64,000 bases of DNA, from assembly GCA_016720805.1 (NCBI GenBank), contig JADKJZ010000016.1:3985-67984 (forward strand). The letters are read 5' to 3'. The position numbers and the translations under genes were made by a program. Of the stretch, positions 17,116-26,649 are shown in pieces (within the stretch, counting starts at the first letter, position 1; each line of letters opens with the position of its first letter). This DNA is from Gemmatimonadota bacterium. Lineage in GTDB: Bacteria > Gemmatimonadota > Gemmatimonadetes > Gemmatimonadales > GWC2-71-9. Under the pieces are notes generated by a model, which was not told where the DNA came from, made no database searches, and saw only the letters and a list, made by a program, of their open reading frames with translations.

Positions 17116-18356
17116 TACTCCTCCCCGGTGGTGCGCGCGGCCAGTCGGACCGGCCGCATCGGGGTGCTCACACCCCGCACGACCCGGCCACGATCCAGCA
17201 CGAAGATCAACAGCCACCCCAGGACCACGTTCAACCCGAGCAACCCGAACGCCTGCGCCCGCGGCGTGGTCCAGCCGAGCCCGCGGTCCAGGCCCCAGAT
17301 CGCCCCGGCCGTCACCAGGATGTAGGCGAGCGCCAGCGGCAGCAGGACCTTCCAGCCCAGCGACATCAGCTGGTCGTAGCGGAAGCGCGGCAGCGTCCAG
17401 CGGATCCACATCACGAAGAAGATCCAGAAGAACATCTTGCCGAAGAAGAAGAGATGGGTCACCAGCGTCTGGGCGAGGCCGCCCTGCTGGTCCCAGGTCG
17501 TGAACGGGATGTCCCAGCCGCCGAAGAAGAGCGTGGTCAGCATCGCCGAAATCGTCACGATGTGGGCGAACTCGGCGATCATGAACATCGAGAACTTCAT
17601 CGCCGAGTACTCGGTGTGGTACCCGGTCACCAGCTCCGACTCGGCCTCGGGCAGGTCGAACGGCAGGCGGTTGGTCTCGGCGAAGCCGGCGATGAGGAAG
17701 ACGAAGAACGAGATGAAGAGCGGGCCGACGAACCAGAGTCCCGCCTGCTGCTTGGCGATGATCTCGCTGAAGGAGACGTTGCCGGTCAGCAGCAGCAGCG
17801 GAATGAGCGAGAGCCCCATCGCGACTTCGTAGGAGATCATCTGCGCCGACGCGCGCAAGCCGCCAAGGAGCGAGTACTTGCTGTTCGACGACCAGCCGGC
17901 CAGCGCCACGCCGTAGACGCCGAGAGAGGAGATGGCGAGTACGAAGAGGAAACCCACCGGCAGGTCGGCGATCGAGATCGTCATCGGACCGTCGAAGGTG
18001 GCACGGCCGATCAGCGGCAGGGTGATGTCGAAGTGGAGCGGCAACGGCGCGGCCAGCGGAATCACCGCCAACAGCATCAGTGCCGGAATGAAGGAGAAGG
18101 CCGGCGCCAACATGAAGAGCGCCCCGCTGGCGCCCGCCGGACGGGTCTCTTCCTTGATGAAGTTCTTGAGGCCGTCGGCCGCGGGCTGCAGGATGCCGAA
18201 GGGCCCCACCCGGTTCGGGCCCGGCCGGTTCTGCATCCACCCTGCCACCTTCCGCTCCATCAACGTCATCAGCGCGACGCCCACCAGCAACACCGTGAAG
18301 ATGACGAGCAACCTGATGACGGAAACCAGCAGGAATCCCTTCATGTCGGGACTCAT
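17115..18356 (-). CDS. nuoH: NADH-quinone oxidoreductase subunit H
   Basis: Membrane subunit that forms part of the quinone cavity, 413 residues with about eight helices. MERKVAGWMQNRPGPNRVGP and the later GFAETNRLPFDLPEAESELV loop are diagnostic. The ATG at 18356 overlaps the nuoG stop by 4 bases. Confidence 0.97.
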   Translation of the reverse strand: MSPDMKGFLLVSVIRLLVIFTVLLVGVALMTLMERKVAGWMQNRPGPNRVGPFGILQPAADGLKNFIKEETRPAGASGALFMLAPAFSFIPALMLLAVIPLAAPLPLHFDITLPLIGRATFDGPMTISIADLPVGFLFVLAISSLGVYGVALAGWSSNSKYSLLGGLRASAQMISYEVAMGLSLIPLLLLTGNVSFSEIIAKQQAGLWFVGPLFISFFVFLIAGFAETNRLPFDLPEAESELVTGYHTEYSAMKFSMFMIAEFAHIVTISAMLTTLFFGGWDIPFTTWDQQGGLAQTLVTHLFFFGKMFFWIFFVMWIRWTLPRFRYDQLMSLGWKVLLPLALAYILVTAGAIWGLDRGLGWTTPRAQAFGLLGLNVVLGWLLIFVLDRGRVVRGVSTPMRPVRLAARTTGEE

Positions 18357-19912
18357 GCCGTCACCCCCGCGCCCGTGACCACGCGGCCGGTGAGGCCCAG
18401 GTCGCGGTGCGTCATCCCGGCGAAGGGTGCCAGCGCGCCGAACGCATCGGACGCGGTGGCCGGGGCTTCGCGCTCAGGCGCGTTGAGCGCCCAGGCCTCC
18501 CAGCAGACACGCCACGCCGGCCAGGCCATCCCGGGTGCCGGACGCGCCGGGAGGAAGCGCTGGGCACGACCATCGCGATTCACGTAGACACCCTGCTCCT
18601 CGACCATCGCGGTGATCGGCAGGACCAGCGCGGCAGGGCCCAGGCGTGGGTCGGCCACGGTGGCGAGGTGCACGACTGCGCCACCCGACGCGACCGACGC
18701 CGCCTCGGCGTCATCCAGTTCAACATCCAGCACGACCACCAGCGCCGCACTGGTTGCCGCCGCCACCGCTCCGGCGAAGTCACGACCGATGCCGAGCAGT
18801 TCGGCACCGCCAAGATTGGCGGCGCGTTCGGCGCGGAGCGCCAGATTCGGAATGGTCCCGATCGGCGCTTCAGGGCCGAGGGGCACCTTCATGGCGGCGG
18901 TGACCCGGTGCCCGCCCAGCAACTGAAGCGCCGCCCCCAACGATTCCACCGACGCGCGGCCACCGGCGAGCAGCACCACGGGCCCTTCGACGTTCCGCAC
19001 CAGCGCGGCGAGTCCTTCCAGGGCACTCGGCCAGTCGGTGGCGTGGTGGCGGGTGCCGTCGTGCGCCATCGGCGCCTCGACCCGATCCCCACGGTTCATC
19101 CAGCGATAGTCCCTGCGGCCGGTGTCACAGATGAAGTGGCGATTGACCTCGAGATTGGCGCGGGGGCGCAAGCGCACCACCGCGTCGTCACGGGTGTCGA
19201 CCATGATGTTGCATCCCTGCGTGCAGCCGGGGCAGATCGACGCCGTCTTGTCGAGGTCCCAGGCGCGGGCCTTGTGCAGAAAGTCCTTCGAGACGAGCGA
19301 GCCGACCGGGCAGAGGTCGACCACGTTGCCGGCCCAATCATGATCGAGCAGCGCGCTCGGATCGATGCCGATATAGGCCCGGTCGCCCCGCTCGGAGACG
19401 TTCAGCACCTTCTCGCCGGCGACGTTGCTCATGAAGCGGACGCAACGGGTGCAGAGGATGCAGCGGTTGGCGACGTAGAGGATGTCGGGACCGAAATCCT
19501 CGACCGGATTGTAGCGCTTCGGGTAGTCACCATAGCGCGAGGCGGCCTGCCCTTCCTGGAAGACGAAGTCCTGCAGCTCGCACTCACCTGCCTGGTCGCA
19601 GACCGGGCAATCGAGCGGGTGGTTGATCAGCAGGAACTCCAACACTCCCTCGCGCGCCTTCTTCGCCGCCGGTGAGTGGACGTGGATCACCTGGCCATCG
19701 GCGATCGGCGTCACGCAGGACGGCACCAGCTTCGGGAACTTCTCGATCTCGACCAGGCACATCCGACAGACGGCCGGCGACGGCAGCGAGGGATGGTAGC
19801 AGTAGTGCGGGACCAGGACGCCGGCCTGCTTGGCAGCCTCGATGATGGAGGTGCCCTTGGGCACCGTCACCTGCACGCCTTCGATCGTGACCGACACCAT
19901 CTCGATGGTCAT
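18353..19912 (-). CDS. nuoG: NADH-quinone oxidoreductase subunit G, short form with N7-type cysteines
   Basis: Iron-sulfur subunit of the NADH-oxidising arm, 519 residues; E. coli NuoG is about 900. The N-terminus has the 2Fe-2S set (HYCYHP, CRMC) and the CPVCDQAGECELQDF and CILCTRC cluster motifs. A CPGCTQGC motif is followed by another Cys after exactly 27 residues. This matches the CxxCxxxCx27C pattern that binds the extra N7 cluster in E. coli and Thermus. The molybdopterin-like domain after residue 260 is much reduced. The frame is open and overlaps nuoH, so this is not a broken gene. Confidence 0.93.
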   Translation of the reverse strand: MTIEMVSVTIEGVQVTVPKGTSIIEAAKQAGVLVPHYCYHPSLPSPAVCRMCLVEIEKFPKLVPSCVTPIADGQVIHVHSPAAKKAREGVLEFLLINHPLDCPVCDQAGECELQDFVFQEGQAASRYGDYPKRYNPVEDFGPDILYVANRCILCTRCVRFMSNVAGEKVLNVSERGDRAYIGIDPSALLDHDWAGNVVDLCPVGSLVSKDFLHKARAWDLDKTASICPGCTQGCNIMVDTRDDAVVRLRPRANLEVNRHFICDTGRRDYRWMNRGDRVEAPMAHDGTRHHATDWPSALEGLAALVRNVEGPVVLLAGGRASVESLGAALQLLGGHRVTAAMKVPLGPEAPIGTIPNLALRAERAANLGGAELLGIGRDFAGAVAAATSAALVVVLDVELDDAEAASVASGGAVVHLATVADPRLGPAALVLPITAMVEEQGVYVNRDGRAQRFLPARPAPGMAWPAWRVCWEAWALNAPEREAPATASDAFGALAPFAGMTHRDLGLTGRVVTGAGVTA

Positions 19913-19916
19913 CGGG

Positions 19917-21223
<1,307 letters not shown>

Positions 21224-21224
<1 letters not shown>

Positions 21225-21724
21225 CAGGGATACCTGGCGAGGAGGGCCGGAATGCTCTCGCGCGTCACCGACTCGATGAAGTCGTCGTTGATCAAGACCG
21301 GCGTGTTGAAGGCGCAGGCACCAAGGCATTCCGCCTCGGCCACGGTGAAGCGTCCATCCGGCGACGTGGCGCCAAGTTCGCCGCAGCCCGTGTGTTCGAG
21401 GAACGCCTCGAGGACGCCCTCCGCGCCGCAGATGTTGCACGGCGACGTGGTGCAGACCTGGATGAAGTACTTCCCCACCGGGTGCAGGTGGTACATGGTG
21501 TAGAACGAGACGACGCCGCGGATGTAGGCCGGCGTGATCCCGAGTTCTCCGGCGATCTCGTGGATCGCTTCCGGGGCGACCCACCCCCGCGCCTCCTGGA
21601 CCATCCAGAGCGAGGGTAGCAACAGGGCCTGGCGATTGGGATACTTGGTCGCGAGCGCCTCGAGGCGGGCCTTGGTCTCGCCGGTGAACACTGGCTGATA
21701 CGGCTCGGTGGAGTGGCCGGTCAT
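21224..21724 (-). CDS. nuoE: NADH-quinone oxidoreductase subunit E
   Basis: Thioredoxin-fold 2Fe-2S (N1a) subunit, 166 residues. The four ligand positions are visible as CTTSPCNICG and ECLGACAFNTP. The ATG at 21724 overlaps the nuoD stop by 4 bases. Normal length. Confidence 0.96.
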
Positions 21725-23007
21725 CGGTCAATCTCTCCCATCACGATGTCCACGCTGGCGTTGATCGCGATGACGTCGGACAGCAGCGCTCCTTCGCAGA
21801 GGCGCGGCAGGACGGCAAGGTTGAGGAACGAGGGCGGACGGATGCGCCACCGCACCGGCTTCGCGGTGCCGTCGGAAACGAAGTAGTAGCCCAGCTCACC
21901 CTTGGGGTTCTCGGCGCCGAAGTAGACCTCGCCAGCCGGCACCTTGATTCCTTCCATCACCTGCTTGAAGTGGAAGATCATCGCTTCCATGTCGCCCATC
22001 GCGCGCGACTTTGGCGGCAGGATGACGCGCGGATCGGCGACGTTCACCGGGCCGGGCTGGATCCGGTCAAGGGCCTGTTCGAGGATGCGCGTCGACTGGA
22101 ACATTTCCTCGAGGCGGACGCGATAGCGGTCGTAGATGTCGCCGTACTGGCCGATCGGCACGTCAAAGTCGAACTCGTCGTAGCCGAGGTACGGGCGGTC
22201 CTTGCGGACATCGTAGTCGACGCCGCTTGCCCGCAGCATCGGGCCGGAGAGCGAGTAGTTGATTGCCTCTTCCGGGCCGAGGACGCCGACGCCCTGCGTC
22301 CGCCCGCACCAGATGCCGTTGTTGGTGAACATCGTGTCCACCTCGCGCAGCACCGACGGGAAGTTGCGGACGAACTCGCGCAATCCCGCTTCCCACCCAT
22401 CCGGCACATCGGCCAGCATCCCGCCGACGCGCGACACGGAGGTCGTGAGCCGGGCGCCGGTCCACGCTTCCTGGAGGTTGTAGATCAGCTCGCGCTGCTG
22501 GAACATCCAGAGGAATGGCGTGAAGGCGCCGAGATCGATGCCGGTGGTGCCGAGCCAGACGAGGTGCGAGATGATCCGGCTCATCTCGCAGGCGATCACG
22601 CGCAGGTACCGGCAGCGCTCGGTGATCTCGATCCCCATCATCGCCTCGACCGCCATCGCGAGGGCGACGTTGTTGGCCATCGGGGCGAGATAGTCGGTGC
22701 GGTCGGTGAGCGGGATGATCTGGTTGTACTGCCGGTACTCCCCGAGCTTCTCGAAGCCGGAGTGGAGGTAGCCGACGTGCGGGATCACCCGCTTGACCGT
22801 CTCGCCTTCGAGTTCGACCACAAGCCGAAGCACGCCGTGTGTCGCCGGGTGTTGCGGGCCGATGTTGACCAGCATGTGTTCGGCGCCGAAGTCGTCGGAG
22901 ACGGACTCGCTCGGGCGGCGGGCCACGCCGAGGGGGATGTTGCGGACCTTGCCGTCGGCGCCGATCGTCGGCGTGCTCATCGAGAGCTCGAGCGTGCGGC
23001 GACTCAC
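21721..23007 (-). CDS. nuoD: NADH-quinone oxidoreductase subunit D
   Basis: 49-kDa-type subunit forming the quinone site with NuoB. The protein includes MLVNIGPQHPATHGVLR and HVGYLHSGFEKL with the quinone-site His, and ends near INASVDIVMGEIDR. I place the start at GTG 23007, which overlaps the nuoC stop (GTGA) and has a GGAGGGGG site 5-8 bases upstream (428 residues). An ATG at 22980 would give 419 residues. It is separate from nuoC, not fused as in E. coli. Confidence 0.95.
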   Translation of the reverse strand: MSRRTLELSMSTPTIGADGKVRNIPLGVARRPSESVSDDFGAEHMLVNIGPQHPATHGVLRLVVELEGETVKRVIPHVGYLHSGFEKLGEYRQYNQIIPLTDRTDYLAPMANNVALAMAVEAMMGIEITERCRYLRVIACEMSRIISHLVWLGTTGIDLGAFTPFLWMFQQRELIYNLQEAWTGARLTTSVSRVGGMLADVPDGWEAGLREFVRNFPSVLREVDTMFTNNGIWCGRTQGVGVLGPEEAINYSLSGPMLRASGVDYDVRKDRPYLGYDEFDFDVPIGQYGDIYDRYRVRLEEMFQSTRILEQALDRIQPGPVNVADPRVILPPKSRAMGDMEAMIFHFKQVMEGIKVPAGEVYFGAENPKGELGYYFVSDGTAKPVRWRIRPPSFLNLAVLPRLCEGALLSDVIAINASVDIVMGEIDR

Positions 23008-23663
23008 GACGCCCCCTCCTTGGTCCGGGTCAGCAGACGCGCCTGCATGTCGGCCGGGAGTTCCTGGTAGGCGTCGGCAATGGACAGCTCTTCCATCGAG
23101 TAGTGGGCCTCGGGATTCGCGGCGAGCGCCTGCAGCGTCTGTTCGGCCCGCGACCGGTGGCCGCGGAGCGGGAAGGACTTCCGGAGTGGATGCCCCTCGG
23201 AGTAGGTCTCCCACATCAGGATGCGGCGGAGATCGCCGTGGCCGGCGAAGACGACGCCGAACATGTCCCACGCCTCACGCTCCAGCCACTCGGCGCCCTT
23301 CCAGAGATCCGTCACCGTGGCGACCTCGAGGCGAGCGGTCGGGTCGAGGGCGATCTTGACGCGGAGATCGACACGACGCGCCAGCGACCGCAACTGATAG
23401 ACGACCTCGAGCGGCCGTTCAGGATCGCGGTATTCGACGGCGGTGATATCGGTGAGGTAGTCGAACGCCTGGGCGGGATCCTGCTGGAGCCATTCCAGGA
23501 TGTCGTGGGCACGGGCCGCGGCGACCTGGACCACCTGCTGGCCCGAGTGGAGGGCGGTCCGTTCGATCGCGGTCCCCCAGCGCTCGCGAAGCGCAGCCAC
23601 CGTCGCGGCGGCTCCCAGGGCGGCGCGTTCCGCCGGGGTGCCGGCGGGGTCGCCTGCGCTCAT
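23004..23663 (-). CDS. nuoC: NADH-quinone oxidoreductase subunit C
   Basis: 30-kDa-type peripheral-arm subunit, 219 residues. The conserved ERE(A/V)WDMFG stretch is followed by the RRILMWE...GHPLRKSFPL signature. The ATG at 23663 overlaps the nuoB stop by 4 bases. Confidence 0.96.
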   Translation of the reverse strand: MSAGDPAGTPAERAALGAAATVAALRERWGTAIERTALHSGQQVVQVAAARAHDILEWLQQDPAQAFDYLTDITAVEYRDPERPLEVVYQLRSLARRVDLRVKIALDPTARLEVATVTDLWKGAEWLEREAWDMFGVVFAGHGDLRRILMWETYSEGHPLRKSFPLRGHRSRAEQTLQALAANPEAHYSMEELSIADAYQELPADMQARLLTRTKEGAS

Positions 23664-24280
23664 CCCGACCTCGTCTGGCTGACCGAATTGCCGAACGGCT
23701 CCGAGACCTCGTTGATCTCGTCGGGGCGGCGGAAGAGGCCGTCGGCCTGGACCAGGTGCTCCACGCGGAGCATCGGGTCGACCATCGACTCCTGCTTGAT
23801 CTTCTTCTGGAGCATCAGGATGCCGTACAGCAGCCCTTCCGGTCGCGGTGGGCAGCCGGGAACGTAGACGTCGACCGGAATGATCGTGTCGATCCCCTGC
23901 ACCATCGCGTAGGTGTCGAAGATGCCGCCAGTCGAGGCGCAGGCGCCCATCGAGATGGCCCACTTCGGCTGGGGCATCTGGTCCCAGATCCGGCGAATGA
24001 CGGGCGCCAGCTTGAACGGGAGGCGTCCGGCGCAGATCAGGACATCGGCCTGCCGAGGGGAGAAGCTCTGGCGCTCCATCCCGAAGCGGGAGATGTCGTA
24101 GCGCGAGGCGGCGGTGGCCATGTACTCGATCGCGCAGCAGGCCGTGCCAAACGGCATCGGCCAGAGCGAGTTGGAGCGGGCCCAGTTGGCGAGGAAGTCG
24201 AGGCGGGTCGTGACCCAGTTGGGCGAGGTCAACTCCAGCGACTCATCGCTGCCCATCGGCGGCGGCAGGGTCAATCCCAT
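23660..24280 (-). CDS. nuoB: NADH-quinone oxidoreductase subunit B
   Basis: Carries the terminal 4Fe-4S cluster N2. Its 206 residues hold the ligands in GTACCAIEYM, SMGACASTGG and VPGCPPRPEGLLYG. The ATG at 24280 overlaps the nuoA end by 10 bases. A roughly 40-residue C-terminal tail after LQKKIKQ is longer than minimal NuoB. Confidence 0.97.
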   Translation of the reverse strand: MGLTLPPPMGSDESLELTSPNWVTTRLDFLANWARSNSLWPMPFGTACCAIEYMATAASRYDISRFGMERQSFSPRQADVLICAGRLPFKLAPVIRRIWDQMPQPKWAISMGACASTGGIFDTYAMVQGIDTIIPVDVYVPGCPPRPEGLLYGILMLQKKIKQESMVDPMLRVEHLVQADGLFRRPDEINEVSEPFGNSVSQTRSG

Positions 24281-24636
24281 TGCAGCGCTCCCCGCTTCCA
24301 GATGTAGACATAGCCGACCGCCAGGATGAGCACGAAGGTCAGCATTTCGATGAAGAGCACCCCGCCCAGCTCCCGGAACTGCTGAAACGCCACGGCCCAC
24401 GGCACCATGAACACGGTCTCGATGTCGAAGACGATGAACAGCATGGCGATCAGGTAGAACTTGACCGAGAAGCGCTCGCGGGCATCGCCGAGGACGGGCA
24501 TCCCGGATTCGTAGGCAGCGAGCTTGACGGCGGTGGGACGGGACGAGGAGAGGAAGTGCGAGAGGCCAATGATCAGGGCGGCGTTGGCCGCCACGAAGAG
24601 GAGCAGCATGAGAATCGGGATGTACGGCTGCAGCAC
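24271..24636 (-). CDS. nuoA: NADH-quinone oxidoreductase subunit A
   Basis: Three-helix membrane subunit, 121 residues, first gene of the nuo run. YESGMPVLGDARERFSVKFY and FIVFDIETVF are conserved. The start is GTG at 24636, with GAGGGGG 6 bases upstream. The promoter and a probable Rex operator lie immediately upstream, giving a 5' leader of about 33 bases. Confidence 0.95.
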   Translation of the reverse strand: MLQPYIPILMLLLFVAANAALIIGLSHFLSSSRPTAVKLAAYESGMPVLGDARERFSVKFYLIAMLFIVFDIETVFMVPWAVAFQQFRELGGVLFIEMLTFVLILAVGYVYIWKRGALQWD

Positions 24637-24649
24637 GCCTTGCCCCCTC

Positions 24650-24667
24650 TCGTGAAATGTTTCACAA
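24650..24667. promoter_or_regulatory. probable Rex operator of the nuo operon
   Basis: The 18 bases on the minus strand are TTGTGAAACATTTCACGA. The established Rex consensus is TTGTGAAnnnnTTCACAA. Thirteen of the 14 specified positions match, the exception being G for A next to the end. The site starts one or two bases after the predicted transcription start, where a bound repressor would block initiation. Rex releases DNA when NADH/NAD+ rises, and complex I genes are known Rex targets in several phyla. No rex gene lies in this window. Confidence 0.75.
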
Positions 24668-24675
24668 TCCCGACC

Positions 24676-24704
24676 AAAATACCGCCCTTGGGGGACGATT
24701 TCAA
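24676..24704 (-). promoter_or_regulatory. sigma70-like promoter of nuoA-N
   Basis: -35 TTGAAA (24699-24704), exact 17-base spacer, -10 TATTTT (24676-24681). The predicted start is at 24668-24669, directly upstream of the Rex-like palindrome. This is the best promoter match in the window. Confidence 0.75.
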
Positions 24705-24740
24705 CCAGAGGGAGGCGGTGCATTGGCGGACTGGCACCCA

Positions 24741-24746
24741 TATATT
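24741..24746 (+). promoter_or_regulatory. possible -10 box for dcd
   Basis: TATATT on the + strand, 57 bases before the dcd ATG, in the shared intergenic region with nuoA. I see no convincing -35 at 16-18 bases, so this is only a candidate. Confidence 0.35.
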
Positions 24747-24802
24747 CCCCGCCGTTGAACCGCGCTCCCCTCCAGTCCCCACCCCCACCTCGGCAGGCGC
24801 TG

Positions 24803-25363
24803 ATGTCCATCAAGTCGGACCGCTGGATCCGCCGCATGGCGACCGAACACGGCATGATCGAGCCCTTCACGGACGGGCAGGTCCGCGCCGGCGGCATCTC
24901 CTACGGCGTCTCGTCCTACGGCTACGACATGCGCGTTGCCAACGAGTTCAAGATCTTCACCAATGCCCTCTCGGCCATTGTCGACCCGAAGCACTTCGAC
25001 GAGAAGAGCTTCGTGGAGTTCACCGGCGACGTCTGCGTCGTGCCGCCGAACTCCTTCGCGCTGGCCCGATCGGTGGAGTATTTCCGGATTCCGCGGAACG
25101 TGCTGACCATTTGCGTCGGCAAGTCGACCTACGCCCGATGCGGCATCATCACCAACGTGACGCCCTTCGAGCCGGAGTGGGAAGGCCACGTCACGCTGGA
25201 GATCAGCAACACGACGCCGCTCCCCGCCCGCGTCTACGCCAACGAGGGGATCTGCCAGGTGCTCTTCTTCGAGGCGGACGCGGACGATGTCTGCGAGACG
25301 AGCTACGCGGACAAGAAGGGGAAGTATCAGGCACAGCGTGGGGTGACGTTGCCGAGACTGTAG
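24803..25363 (+). CDS. dcd: dCTP deaminase
   Basis: Deaminates dCTP to dUTP for thymidylate synthesis. From the ATG at 24803 the protein is 186 residues, the usual bacterial size. Expected active-site residues are present: Ser108 and Arg112 in GKSTYARCGI and Glu133 in GHVTLEISN. An upstream in-frame ATG at 24755 would add a proline-rich stretch that is not family-like. It is divergent from nuoA and convergent with pilT. Confidence 0.94.
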   Translation: MSIKSDRWIRRMATEHGMIEPFTDGQVRAGGISYGVSSYGYDMRVANEFKIFTNALSAIVDPKHFDEKSFVEFTGDVCVVPPNSFALARSVEYFRIPRNVLTICVGKSTYARCGIITNVTPFEPEWEGHVTLEISNTTPLPARVYANEGICQVLFFEADADDVCETSYADKKGKYQAQRGVTLPRL

Positions 25364-25449
25364 GCGAACGGCGAACAGCGAACAGCGGGGTGTCCGGGGA
25401 ATGCTTCCCGAGACACCCCGCTCTTCATTTCCGCCGTTCGCCGTTCGCT
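25364..25449. repeat. second heptamer-repeat inverted array, between dcd and pilT
   Basis: Directly after the dcd stop come three heptamers (GCGAACG, GCGAACA, GCGAACA). After an inner hairpin come the complementary CCGTTCG-type units (25430-25449). The arms pair over about 20 bases, enclosing the terminator-like stem at 25384-25422. The complement of this unit (GCCGTTC) resembles the GTCGTTG unit at 4733-4802, so the two arrays look like one family with diverged units. Confidence 0.7.
25384..25422 (+). terminator. strong stem-loop, probable dcd terminator
   Basis: AGCGGGGTGTC and GACACCCCGCT form a perfect 11-base stem, with an inner GGGAA/TTCCC stem. CTTCATTTCC follows on the + strand, a modest T-rich tract. 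It lies between convergent dcd and pilT, and may also limit read-through from pilT. Confidence 0.65.
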
Positions 25450-25451
25450 AT

Positions 25452-26552
25452 CTACTGGAACTGCAAATTCCGCTCGAAATCCGCCGGACTCGTCGCCGCC
25501 GCCTTGGCGACCTCCAGCGAGATCTGCTGCGCGGAGTACAGCTCCGTGAGGTGCTGATCGAAGGTCTGCATGCCGTACTGCGTGCGGCCGGCCGCGATGT
25601 GGTCCCGGATCTCGCTGGTCATCTGCGAATTGGCGATGCAGTCGGCGATCGTCGGCGTGTTGCGCATCACCTCGGCCGCCACCACGCGCCCCTGGCCATC
25701 CGCCCGCGGCAGGAGCCGCTGCGAAATCACCGCCCGGAGCGACTCCGCCAGGCGGAGGCGGACGGCGGTCTGTTCATTCGGGTCGAAGACGGAGACCAGG
25801 CGCGCAATGGTGCGCTGGGCATCCGTCGTGTGCACGGTACTGAAGACGAGGTGCCCCGTCTCGGCGGCCTTGAGGGCGATGTCAATCGTGGCGCGGTCGC
25901 GCATTTCGCCGACGAGGATCACATCGGGATCCTGCCGGAGCGCGGCGCGCAGCGCCATCTCGAACGACTGGGTGTCGGAGCCGATCTCGCGCTGGATGAC
26001 GTTGCTGCGGTCATCGCGGTGCAGGAACTCGATCGGGTCCTCGATCGTGACGATCTTGCCGGCTCGCCGGTGGTTCACGTACGCGATCATCGAGGCGAGC
26101 GTCGTCGACTTGCCGCTGCCCGTCGTCCCGGTCAGAAGCACGAGTCCGCGTTCTTCCATCGCGATGTCTGCGAGCACCGTCGGGAGACCGAGTTGCTCGA
26201 AGTCGGGGATCTGGTCGGCAATGGCACGGAGCACCGCGGAGACCGAGCCGCGCTGACTGCAGAGATTGACGCGGAACCGACCAACACCCTGGACCGAGTA
26301 GGAGCAATCGACATCCTGCAGCTGGTCGAGGACCGCATCCACCGTCTCGGCGGTGGCCTTGCGGGCATTCAGCAGGATGTGGCCGGCCAGCTGCCGCGTC
26401 TCGACCGAGGTGAGCGGCGGAACGCCAGCCACCGGCGCGATCGCCCCGCGTAGACGCATCCGGTACGGACCGCCCGCACAGATGTGCACGTCGGACGCAC
26501 CCAGCTCGTGCGCCTTGCGGAGGATGAGGTTGAAGGTCTCGATCAGGGACAT
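25452..26552 (-). CDS. pilT: PilT-type pilus retraction ATPase
   Basis: Hexameric ATPase that powers type IV pilus retraction (twitching motility). The 366 residues start at ATG 26552 (MSLIETFN). Landmarks are the ASDVHICAGG motif of the N-terminal domain, Walker A GTTGSGKST (142-150), an Asp box EDPIEF, Walker B DPDVILVGEMRD and the His box HLVFSTVHTTDA. The PilT C-terminal AIRAGK-type motif is replaced by HIAAGRTQYG. No other pilus gene is in view, so PilU or a GspE-like role cannot be fully excluded. Confidence 0.9.
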   Translation of the reverse strand: MSLIETFNLILRKAHELGASDVHICAGGPYRMRLRGAIAPVAGVPPLTSVETRQLAGHILLNARKATAETVDAVLDQLQDVDCSYSVQGVGRFRVNLCSQRGSVSAVLRAIADQIPDFEQLGLPTVLADIAMEERGLVLLTGTTGSGKSTTLASMIAYVNHRRAGKIVTIEDPIEFLHRDDRSNVIQREIGSDTQSFEMALRAALRQDPDVILVGEMRDRATIDIALKAAETGHLVFSTVHTTDAQRTIARLVSVFDPNEQTAVRLRLAESLRAVISQRLLPRADGQGRVVAAEVMRNTPTIADCIANSQMTSEIRDHIAAGRTQYGMQTFDQHLTELYSAQQISLEVAKAAATSPADFERNLQFQ

Positions 26553-26559
26553 GCGGCTT

Positions 26560-26617
26560 CCGGGCACGGGGGGCTTCAGACGATTCCAGCCCTCCTGACC
26601 AGCACAGCCCGTGCCGG
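26560..26617 (-). other. structured leader of pilT
   Basis: On the minus strand CCGGCACGGG pairs with CCCGTGCCCGG (one bulged C) around a 37-base interior. The interior itself can form GGGCT/AGCCC. The 3' arm ends in the GGAAG that would serve as the pilT ribosome site, 8 bases before the ATG. The stem could therefore gate translation. No T-tract follows, so it is not a simple terminator. Confidence 0.45.
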
Positions 26618-26649
26618 ACCCCAACTGTCGAGCTTCTTGACGATCGGGC

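Noticed and set aside
18353..19912. nuoG as a truncated pseudogene
   Set aside because: Frame intact, all iron-sulfur motifs complete, and the stop overlaps nuoH as at the other junctions; short NuoG forms exist.
26560..26617. GEMM (c-di-GMP-I) riboswitch before pilT
   Set aside because: The conserved GEMM core sequences are absent; only a generic stem is present.
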